NCBI GenBank assembly: GCA_902495325.1 | Contig: CABUWK010000003.1 | Span: 1-64,000 of the forward strand | From: an uncultured Acidiphilium sp. | Lineage (GTDB): Bacteria; Bacillota; Clostridia; Christensenellales; Borkfalkiaceae | Direction: 5' to 3' | DNA: 64,000 nucleotides | In this document: piece by piece, positions 36,069 through 43,681 of the stretch | How positions within the stretch are numbered: position 1 is the stretch's first letter | Layout: each line of letters opens with the position of its first letter | Program-made: the position numbers and the translations under genes | The notes under the pieces: generated by a model | What the model was told of the DNA's origin: nothing | The model's database searches: none | The model's input: only the letters and a program-made list of their open reading frames with translations

Positions 36069-37967
36069 TTATTCGCAGAATGCGCCGAGATATCTCTTAC
36101 CTGCGGTATTTACCCCCGCAAAATCGAATTTGTTGAGCGAAGCGAGTTTTTCGCCGAGCGCAAACACGTCTGCATTCCCGGGTTTATAAGCGAAAGCCGC
36201 GCTGTATCCCGTTCTTCCGGAAGGCACGGAGATCTTCGGATCCACATTTAAAATCGCTTTGGCGTCGCTGATCCCGTTCCATTCGTCAAAGAAGGAGTCC
36301 GGGAAATTCCAGTAAAGATTGTTTTCGAAAACATAATCTTCGGAATACGCCATATTGATTTTCGAGTATTGTTCGCCCGGGCTGCAGAAAATATTGTTTC
36401 TGAAGACAAAACCCTTCTGATTGCCGCAATTGCCGTAGTCCGCGGTATAAACGAGATCCTGCGAGAACATCCCCTTTTTCATTACGACGATGTTGTTTTC
36501 GCACACGGCGTTATAGCAATCGCTCGACACGACCAGAAACGCCGCGTTGGAACCGCCTGCACCGTTATTCGCAAACACGTTGTTTCTGATAAATACTTTA
36601 TCCCAGTTTCCGCGGTCTTCGAAGGTTTTCTGTCTGCCTGTCGCGTCGTCGATCACCGCCCTGCCGTTTTCATCGAATAAAGGCATCTGCGAATGTACGT
36701 TACATAAGAGCAGTCCGCCGCCCGCGTTGTCATGCGAATAGTTATACTGAAAATATATTTCGGAGCACCCTATGTCGATATCGAAACCCTCGCCGTCGGT
36801 ACAGCCGTTATCGAGATGCGTATAGCCCGCTTCGTTATACCGGATATAAACTCTTCTCGCATTGACGGGCCATATTCCCGCGCAGGCGTTGCCCGCTCTG
36901 CCCAGAATGGCGGAATGGATCACCGTGTTCCTCTCGATCCAGCAATCCTGCACGCCGATGGGAACGATCCCGTCGCCGCCGACGTAGGAAATATCGTTGC
37001 CGCTTATCACGACGAACTCCGGCGGATACCAGCCGTCGTCCTGACTTCTGTATTTGTTCGCGCCGCCCCAGTTGCACCCGTTTCCGGACTGCCACTGGCT
37101 GTCGAAAATGATACCCGCTCTTCCCGTCTCGCGGACGATGTTGTTATTGACCCAGACGTTCCGGAACATTCTGTAGTGTTCGCCGTCACCCTTGGGCGCG
37201 GAAAAATAGATCCCGCAGGTACCGTAATGGTAATTGCCGTCGGAACATACTTCCTTCACGTTTACGACGTCTTTGGTATTGCCTTCCGCTTCGGCAAAAG
37301 CCTCCACGCCGAAATCGTAAGTCCAGTTCCAGCAGATCTTGTGCACGAAACAGTTTTCGACGACGATATTTTCGCTGACGCCGTTTTTAGCCGCTTCTAC
37401 CCTGATCCCCTGCGTGCCGGTCGGGTTGGACACTTCCAGATCGAAAATTCTCGCGTTGTCACCCAGAAGGTATACTGCGCTGCCTCCGGTCCCGTTGATC
37501 GCCGCACGCCCCTCGCCGTAACTGCCGACATACAACGGCTTCTCTTCGGAAGAGGTGAATTTTTCGAGTATTAACTGTCCGTTGAACGACGTTCCGCCTT
37601 TGAACAGGATCTTCAGAGGTCCGGTCGACCCGTTTACGAGAGCCGAAGCCGCCGCCAGGGTCTTTTTTGCCGAAGCTTCGCTTTTGCCGTCGTTTGCGTC
37701 GTCACCGTTTTCCCCGTCAAAATAATACACCGAGTAATCTCCGTAATCCACGGTTTTATAAACGGGAGCCGAAGGGACTTCGACATACACCGAATCGTCC
37801 GTTCCGGGGTCGGATCCCGGATCGGAAGCCGGCTCCGACGTGCTTTCCTCCCCCGTATTCCCGGAAGTTCCGGACGGATCGGGATCCTTTTTCCCGCACG
37901 ACGCGAAACATGCGCACGAAACGGCAAAAAACATGACCGACATAAGAACGCAAAATAATTTTCTCAT
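36069..37967 (-). CDS. Right-handed parallel beta-helix lipoprotein
   Basis: 632-residue lipoprotein. The ATG at 37967 follows GGAGAAAAAG and opens a signal peptide with lipobox Cys24 (CFASC); longer upstream starts are rejected. A Ser/Asp/Pro-rich tether to ~85 precedes the beta-helix domain, which begins with VYYFDGENGDDANDG. It shares DDGWYPPE, GGDGIVPIG, GEGFDIDIG and YSHDNAGGGLLLCN with the other two paralogues. It lies 15 bases from the leaderless paralogue. It is probably a surface enzyme or binding protein for the operon's polysaccharide. Confidence 0.72.
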   Translation of the reverse strand: MRKLFCVLMSVMFFAVSCACFASCGKKDPDPSGTSGNTGEESTSEPASDPGSDPGTDDSVYVEVPSAPVYKTVDYGDYSVYYFDGENGDDANDGKSEASAKKTLAAASALVNGSTGPLKILFKGGTSFNGQLILEKFTSSEEKPLYVGSYGEGRAAINGTGGSAVYLLGDNARIFDLEVSNPTGTQGIRVEAAKNGVSENIVVENCFVHKICWNWTYDFGVEAFAEAEGNTKDVVNVKEVCSDGNYHYGTCGIYFSAPKGDGEHYRMFRNVWVNNNIVRETGRAGIIFDSQWQSGNGCNWGGANKYRSQDDGWYPPEFVVISGNDISYVGGDGIVPIGVQDCWIERNTVIHSAILGRAGNACAGIWPVNARRVYIRYNEAGYTHLDNGCTDGEGFDIDIGCSEIYFQYNYSHDNAGGGLLLCNVHSQMPLFDENGRAVIDDATGRQKTFEDRGNWDKVFIRNNVFANNGAGGSNAAFLVVSSDCYNAVCENNIVVMKKGMFSQDLVYTADYGNCGNQKGFVFRNNIFCSPGEQYSKINMAYSEDYVFENNLYWNFPDSFFDEWNGISDAKAILNVDPKISVPSGRTGYSAAFAYKPGNADVFALGEKLASLNKFDFAGVNTAGKRYLGAFCE

Positions 37968-37983
37968 CTTTTTCTCCGATATT

Positions 37984-38445
37984 TTATTTGGATAGTCCCT
38001 TTGCCATGTAAATAAACGGCACGGGAAGAGCGAGCAACGACAAAATTTTAAACATAACTTTTTTTGCACCCGCGTATTCCTCGCACACGTTGAACGCCGA
38101 TTTCACCACGGCGACATAACAAAGCGCAAGACAGATCACGATGGGCAGAAGCATGACCTGCCCGAGCCAGGTATACGCTTTGAGCGTAAGGTTGTGTACG
38201 CCCCAGTTCCAGTAAAGCGCGCAGAGAAAGGAAACGATCAGAAGTTCCGCAAAAAAGCCGGACGGCCTGGTTACGGGAACGCTCAGAATTCTGATCTTTC
38301 CCGCGACCGCGGTGAGATATTTAAGCCCGTAAACGGGGATAAACACCGTATATAAATTTTTCTCACCCGAATCTTTCATCAGGAAAAAGATTCCCGTCTG
38401 TAAAAGTTCGAGATATACGAGTATGGCGATAACCGCAACCCACAT
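37984..38445 (-). CDS. Small four-helix membrane protein, unknown
   Basis: 153-residue protein with four predicted membrane helices (VAVIAILVYLELLQTGIFFL, FFAELLIVSFLCALYW, LGQVMLLPIVICLALCYVAVV, ILSLLALPVPFIYMAKG). No known family or motif was recognised. Spacers are short on both sides (28 and 16 bases), so it belongs to the operon. Its position after the binding protein and before the beta-helix genes suggests a link with transport or export, but no function can be given. Confidence 0.55.
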   Translation of the reverse strand: MWVAVIAILVYLELLQTGIFFLMKDSGEKNLYTVFIPVYGLKYLTAVAGKIRILSVPVTRPSGFFAELLIVSFLCALYWNWGVHNLTLKAYTWLGQVMLLPIVICLALCYVAVVKSAFNVCEEYAGAKKVMFKILSLLALPVPFIYMAKGLSK

Positions 38446-38473
38446 GGTAAACTCCCGTAAATACCGAAAGGTT

Positions 38474-40168
38474 TTAACCTCTCATCTGCTTCATTATGTT
38501 ATATTGCTGCGTTAAGAAATCAAGATAATCCGCGTCGTCTTCGAGATAGTTTCTTCTGTAGAACTCCGCAAGCGACAGATTCGGATTTTCGCTGCTCGCG
38601 TTGGACGGATTGGTATTGCCCGACCACGCAGACGCCGCAACGCCGTTCCAGTAAGTATTGAGCGATGCGGAATGAAGCTGGCTCATGCCCGCGTTTCTCG
38701 GAAGAATGTAATCGATGATATCGTTATCTACGTAATATTCTTTTTTCTGAGAATTTGCGATCCAAGCGCGTTCCTCGGCGGTGTAACCGCTGTACAACAG
38801 GTTGGACATATTCTGGTTTTCGACAAGGCTGAAGATACCGGAATACGGCGCTTTGGTAAGATAATTCTCTTTGCCTTCGGGATAAGAGTAAGTACCGTCG
38901 CCGTTGTTGACCCAGTGAGTGCCTTCCACGCCGTAAGCGCAGAGATTATAGTTCGCTTCATCCGAGTACATCCAGTTAAGATATTTTACGATGTCGGCGG
39001 CGTTGGACGAAGAAGACATCACGATCGCCGCTTTATACCCGGTGGAAAGACGCATGAACCCTTTCTTGTCGGGAGAACTTTCTCTCGCGAGAGGTCCTAA
39101 CACGGTAAATTCCGCTTCCGGGTTCTGAGCTTTTGTCTTTCTTGCCACCTTGATGAGATGCGAAACGGTCGGATCCGTCATGAACACACCCGTAAGCCCC
39201 GCGATAAACTGACCTTCCGACGCTTCGAGCGATTGCGTATTGGCGTCGCTCGGCAGAATCTTGGAATCGTGTACCCATCTGTATTCCGTCTGTAAAAGGT
39301 CTTTGAATCCTTCCTGCGCAAAACCGGGAGCGATTATCGTTTCGCCTTTTTCGTTCGTTGTCTCGCCGTAGAAGAAATAGCCCGCGTTGGAGAAGGCACC
39401 CGTAAACACTTTTTCGATATCCCAGATCGCACCGCTGATCGAATACGAAGAATCGTTATCGTGCCCCGTAACGTTTTTTGACTTCATCTTTTTGCACATA
39501 TCCTCGAACTGCTCGACGGTGGTTAAAAGCGTAAGTCCTTTTTCCGCAGCTTCGTCGGCGTCGTCGGTGTAACCGACGGCTCTCATGTAGTCCTTTCTGA
39601 CGAGAATTCCGTGTTTGTACGGATTGACGTAAGAAGGGATCCCGACAAGTTCGTCGTTGAAAGTCGTCATCGTGTTAAGATCGGTTTTTTCGGAAATATT
39701 GTATCCGTACTGATCGACGAGTCTCGCGAGGTTGTAATAGATGCTCTGCCCGATCGCGTAATCGTCGATTCCCGAATCGAATCTCGTGTGCGATATCACC
39801 ACGTCTACCTGTTCGTGCGCGACCAGGCTGTTCGCGAGAACGCTTGACATATTGGTGCCGAGATACGAAACGCTGAAATCGAGCGAAATGCCCGTATCGG
39901 CATAATAAGCGTCTTCGACCGCTTTTTTAACCGCTTCTTCTTCGGATCCTTTCACCACGCTGTATTCGGAAGAACCGCCGCAGTAAATAACGATCTTTTT
40001 CCCCGCGGGGCGTTTGGAAGGATCGTATTTCGTACCGCTTTCGGACGAAGAATCCGCCGAAGACTGCTGATTGTCCGTGCTGTCCTTTTTCCCTCCGCCG
40101 CAGGCAGCGAAAGAAGCCGTGATCGCAAGCGCAACGATAAGACTGAGTGCTTTTTTGAAGATTTTCAT
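38474..40168 (-). CDS. ABC transporter sugar-binding lipoprotein (LipO/family 1 type)
   Basis: 564-residue extracytoplasmic binding lipoprotein; lipobox Cys23 (SFAACGGG), then a Ser/Gln-rich tether. The length and pattern (ALVAHEQ-type N-lobe, NPYKHGILVRKDYM, FMRLSTGYKAAIVM) fit the larger binding proteins that pair with LplB/LplC permeases for complex oligosaccharides. AGAGGCGAAAAT precedes the ATG, and the start overlaps the stop of the GDPD gene as ATGA. It serves the permeases at 42003 and 43682; the ATPase must come from elsewhere. Confidence 0.85.
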   Translation of the reverse strand: MKIFKKALSLIVALAITASFAACGGGKKDSTDNQQSSADSSSESGTKYDPSKRPAGKKIVIYCGGSSEYSVVKGSEEEAVKKAVEDAYYADTGISLDFSVSYLGTNMSSVLANSLVAHEQVDVVISHTRFDSGIDDYAIGQSIYYNLARLVDQYGYNISEKTDLNTMTTFNDELVGIPSYVNPYKHGILVRKDYMRAVGYTDDADEAAEKGLTLLTTVEQFEDMCKKMKSKNVTGHDNDSSYSISGAIWDIEKVFTGAFSNAGYFFYGETTNEKGETIIAPGFAQEGFKDLLQTEYRWVHDSKILPSDANTQSLEASEGQFIAGLTGVFMTDPTVSHLIKVARKTKAQNPEAEFTVLGPLARESSPDKKGFMRLSTGYKAAIVMSSSSNAADIVKYLNWMYSDEANYNLCAYGVEGTHWVNNGDGTYSYPEGKENYLTKAPYSGIFSLVENQNMSNLLYSGYTAEERAWIANSQKKEYYVDNDIIDYILPRNAGMSQLHSASLNTYWNGVAASAWSGNTNPSNASSENPNLSLAEFYRRNYLEDDADYLDFLTQQYNIMKQMRG

Positions 40169-42006
40169 ATTTTCGCCTCTTTTATATTATTTTTTTTATT
40201 TCCGATAAATAAAACCGCCGCAAGTGCCGGAAATACCGGCGGAACGACGCCGACCGACGATCTGCAGCCTCCCGGGGAAGCCGATCCGGAAGATCTGTCT
40301 TCGCTTGCCGTACCGGCGGGATCTCCTTCGCCCTTCACGGAGATTGCGGCTTTTACGGTCCGCCGCAGTTCCTTCGGGGAGTTCTCGTCCTTTACGGTAA
40401 GCACGGCGTCGATCCCGTTTTCCGAACTCTCCCAGACAAACTGAACCGCTTTTACTTCGATCGTTTCTCCGCCGAAAGTAACCGCTTTTATCGTAAACTC
40501 CGCATTTCCGAGATCCTCTTCTCGCCCGATCTCCAGAGACGGTTCCGGGATCGTTCTGATAAGATTTCCGAAATCGTCCGCATTGTTGTTGGTGATCCCG
40601 CTTATACCGATTGCCGCACAGAACGCGTCGTCGTAAGTCCATTGCCAGAGACCGTATCCTCTGTCCTTCAGATTGGAATTCGCAAATTTCGCATAGTTCA
40701 GCTGCGAAGAACAATCGAACGACATATTCCACGCGGTCGCCTTTTTCACATATCCGTCGAAGTTATCCGCGGTAACCGTTGCAAGCGTCGCGACGGGAAG
40801 TTCCGGGAAAACGTCGTGCATTTTAGCGATCTGCCCGTCTTCGCCGTCATAAAAACTGATGGCAAGCGTCTGCTTTTCGGCTTTATGCTTTTTGATTTCG
40901 GCGGCGATCAGAGCGCATGTCAGCGGATTTGTATCCTTTATCTCAATGACCGCAATCAGATCTTTGCCTTTGCAGTATTCCAGAACGTCGCCGAGAAAAG
41001 GGATCGCCGATTGTTTCCCCGTGACTTTTCCGTCGATATTTTTTATCACCGAAAAAGCAGAAAGCTCGCTTTTTGTCATTTCGGAAATTTTCCCGCTGCC
41101 GTTCGTCGTTCTGTTTATCGTCGCATCGTGCATGACGGCAAGTTCGCCGTCTTTCGTCATCTGAACGTCGATTTCCACGTGGGTCGCGCCGCATTCGTAA
41201 GCGGCGGCGATCGCATCGATCGTATTTTCGTTCTCTGCCCGCGAAAGCCCCCTGTGCGCCACGTTATAATATGTTCTCGGAACGGAATACAACGGATATT
41301 TGCCGTAAACTTCCGTCAGCAACGAAAAGTTTTTGCATACGATCCCGTATGCGCCGGTCGTAACCGCCGCGGCAAAACCGTATTCGCTTTCGTTTCCGGC
41401 AACCGTCCATACGGTCGTAAACCGTGCCTGCAGATAGGCTGTCGTGTCCTCGTCCGATTGTTTTTCGGTTAAAACCACAATATTTCCGCCGCCTCTTCTC
41501 GCAGCCGCAAGATATTCGTAAGGCTCCGGAACATCTTTTTCCGTTGCATCGTAAATCGTTCTTACCCCGACGGTGTTTTCGCTCACGAACGCAAGCAGAT
41601 CTTCGCTTTTGCTCATGACCGAAAGATCGGTCAGCTTTGCCCGGTTGATCTCGTTTGCGAGACCTTCGGCATCTCCCTTATCGTCCGTTTTCAGAATAAA
41701 AAGGATCCCGCTTTTATCGAGTGCGCTCTTTATGCTTCCGATGTCGCCGGCAACGTCGCCGCTTAAGTATTTTGCATTTCCTTCTCCGTATAAAAACACG
41801 GCGGAAGATGGTTTCACGGTCGCCTTTCTCATCTCGTCAAAGGACTTTTCGTCTGCCGCTTCGGCAATCACCGACGGCGAAGCCATAAGTCCGGTATAGA
41901 TTTCTTTTACGTCGGTATAGGCATCCGCTTTCATTCTTTCCGGAAAACCGGCAAACGCAAGAACGAATGCGGCGGCGGCAAGCAGAACGTTTTTCGGATG
42001 TTTCAT
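40165..42006 (-). CDS. Exported glycerophosphodiester phosphodiesterase with Gly-Cys tail
   Basis: 613-residue exported protein. The ATG at 42006 overlaps the permease stop as ATGA and begins a signal peptide (KNVLLAAAAFVLAFAG). The GDPD domain starts near residue 247: HRG at 251-253, Glu259, the EID metal site at 278-280, and HD at 293-294, i.e. a complete active site. Residues ~60-240 look like a second, degenerate barrel without these residues. A beta-rich domain follows (~500-585). The C-terminus is GGCRSSVG, a hydrophobic helix, then NKKNN, the same tail design as the proteins at 5414 and 6480. It may cleave phosphodiester-linked glycerol from surface glycans or teichoic-acid-like polymers. 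Confidence 0.78.
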   Translation of the reverse strand: MKHPKNVLLAAAAFVLAFAGFPERMKADAYTDVKEIYTGLMASPSVIAEAADEKSFDEMRKATVKPSSAVFLYGEGNAKYLSGDVAGDIGSIKSALDKSGILFILKTDDKGDAEGLANEINRAKLTDLSVMSKSEDLLAFVSENTVGVRTIYDATEKDVPEPYEYLAAARRGGGNIVVLTEKQSDEDTTAYLQARFTTVWTVAGNESEYGFAAAVTTGAYGIVCKNFSLLTEVYGKYPLYSVPRTYYNVAHRGLSRAENENTIDAIAAAYECGATHVEIDVQMTKDGELAVMHDATINRTTNGSGKISEMTKSELSAFSVIKNIDGKVTGKQSAIPFLGDVLEYCKGKDLIAVIEIKDTNPLTCALIAAEIKKHKAEKQTLAISFYDGEDGQIAKMHDVFPELPVATLATVTADNFDGYVKKATAWNMSFDCSSQLNYAKFANSNLKDRGYGLWQWTYDDAFCAAIGISGITNNNADDFGNLIRTIPEPSLEIGREEDLGNAEFTIKAVTFGGETIEVKAVQFVWESSENGIDAVLTVKDENSPKELRRTVKAAISVKGEGDPAGTASEDRSSGSASPGGCRSSVGVVPPVFPALAAVLFIGNKKNNIKEAKI

Positions 42007-42884
42007 CCCTTTACCGCTCCTATCGTGATTCCGTCTACGAAATATTTCTGGATAACGGGGAAGATCGCAAGCAACGGAGCAATCGCTATCACGACCGCCG
42101 CGGATTTCGCCGAAAGCACGGGGGTAATGGCGGAAGACCCGTCCAGTCCGCCCGAAGTGCCGGAATTTTCGAGGATCTGTTTCAGCACAAACTGCAACGG
42201 ACGAAGAGATTTGCTCCTTTCGCTCTGCCCTAAATATAACAGCGCGTCCATCCAGCTGTTCCACCTGTCCACGAACATAAAAAACGCAATGGTTAAAACC
42301 ATGGGCACGGAAATAGGCAGGAATATTTTCACAAGCACCTGAAAATCGTTTGCCCCGTCTATCATGGCGGCTTCTTCCAGCGCGGCGGGCAGCGAATAGA
42401 AGTAACTGCGCACCAGGATGATGTGGTAAAGGCTGAACATTCCCGGAATGATCAGCGCCCACATGGTATCGTAAAGACCGATATTTCTGATCACAAGATA
42501 CAGAGGAATGGTCCCGCCCGCAAAAAACATGGTTATCATATAAAAGATATTCAGCCCTTTTATTCCGACGACGTATTTTTTACTGAGCGCGTAAGCCGTT
42601 ATGAGCGATACCGTTACGGACAAAACCGTGCCGGACACCGAAATGATCAGCGAATTCAGAATCGCGCGCAGAATGTTATATTCGTCCGCCGAAAATATGT
42701 ACTTGTACCCCGCCGTGGAAAAAGCCGCGGGAAACAGTTTATAACCGTTTACGCGGAGAGAGATCTCTTCGGTAAACGAACTGATGATCATCATCCAGAA
42801 CGGCAGAATGAAGGTGATGCAAAGCAGAATGATGATCAGCGCGTTAAAAATATCGAAAACTCTGTCGCCTTTATACTTTTTCAT
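42003..42884 (-). CDS. Sugar ABC transporter permease, LplC type
   Basis: 293-residue permease with six predicted helices. It shows the LplC-type opening FNALIIILLCITFILPFWMM, the EAA loop EEAAMIDGANDFQVLVKIFLP, and the typical ending FPVIQKYFVDGITIGAVKG. Three in-frame starts are possible (TTG 42911, ATG 42890, ATG 42884); 42884 is preferred because GGGAG lies about nine bases upstream. It overlaps the SGNH gene by 14 bases. It pairs with the fused LplB-type permease at 43682. Confidence 0.9.
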   Translation of the reverse strand: MKKYKGDRVFDIFNALIIILLCITFILPFWMMIISSFTEEISLRVNGYKLFPAAFSTAGYKYIFSADEYNILRAILNSLIISVSGTVLSVTVSLITAYALSKKYVVGIKGLNIFYMITMFFAGGTIPLYLVIRNIGLYDTMWALIIPGMFSLYHIILVRSYFYSLPAALEEAAMIDGANDFQVLVKIFLPISVPMVLTIAFFMFVDRWNSWMDALLYLGQSERSKSLRPLQFVLKQILENSGTSGGLDGSSAITPVLSAKSAAVVIAIAPLLAIFPVIQKYFVDGITIGAVKG

Positions 42885-43668
42885 TTTCATTCTCTCCCGT
42901 ATTTTCAACAAGGTAATGATACGCGGTACCTATCAGCGCAACGTCGTTGAACTCGCGCGGATAAGCCGAAACGATCGAATGAATCCCGGAAATCAGATAT
43001 TCGGCGGTAAGCATGTACCCCGACGGATTCATATGTCCGTTAAAATAATTCTTCGTTTTGAATCCGGAATCGTAAACGGGCGCATATTCGTTAAGGTCGA
43101 TCACGTAACAGTTATCGATCGCTTCGCTGAAGGCGTACATAAGCTGTGCGTGCCGTCTTTTAAGACCGGCGCGTTTTTCGTCGTCGCTCTCCTCTTTCGG
43201 CATCGTGACAAAGAAAAATTTCGCATGAGGTTCTATCTTTTTATACCTCGTTACCACATCGGAAAAATATCTGGCGAACGTGTCCGCGTCGCTGCCGATA
43301 TCGCCCGCATCGCCGACTTCCTGTCCCATGTTCATAAGATCGTTGATTCCGAGCGCAACGATATATGCCTGGCACTTTTTCTCTTCGTCGAAACAGCCGT
43401 TCTGCTCTCCCCAGCCCTCGATAAACTGTTTTGCGGACATTCCCCCGCGGGAGAAATTATAAACCTTTGCCCCCGTAATTCTCGCAAGAAATTGCCCCCA
43501 GGAATATTCGTAAAGATCGAGATAGTGTCCTTCTCCGTTTCTGACAATTTCTATTTCACCCGACGCGAGAGAATCTCCCACGCATGCGATTCTTCTGAAT
43601 ATCGCGCAGCTTCCTCCGCCGTAAGGCTTCCGGAAAAGCGGATCTTTGATACCGAGTTCCTTTTTCAT
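42871..43668 (-). CDS. SGNH/GDSL hydrolase
   Basis: 265-residue intracellular SGNH hydrolase with four classical blocks: ACVGDSLASGE (Ser nucleophile), NFSRGGMSAKQF, ALGINDL (GxND) and GHMNPSGY (catalytic His with upstream residue). The ATG at 43668 has AAGGCGGTGAACGGG before it; an upstream TTG frame start would overlap the permease gene. It is probably an acetylesterase for decorated oligosaccharides. Its position between the two permease genes of one transporter is unusual. Confidence 0.8.
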   Translation of the reverse strand: MKKELGIKDPLFRKPYGGGSCAIFRRIACVGDSLASGEIEIVRNGEGHYLDLYEYSWGQFLARITGAKVYNFSRGGMSAKQFIEGWGEQNGCFDEEKKCQAYIVALGINDLMNMGQEVGDAGDIGSDADTFARYFSDVVTRYKKIEPHAKFFFVTMPKEESDDEKRAGLKRRHAQLMYAFSEAIDNCYVIDLNEYAPVYDSGFKTKNYFNGHMNPSGYMLTAEYLISGIHSIVSAYPREFNDVALIGTAYHYLVENTGENENEKV

Positions 43669-43681
43669 CCCGTTCACCGCC

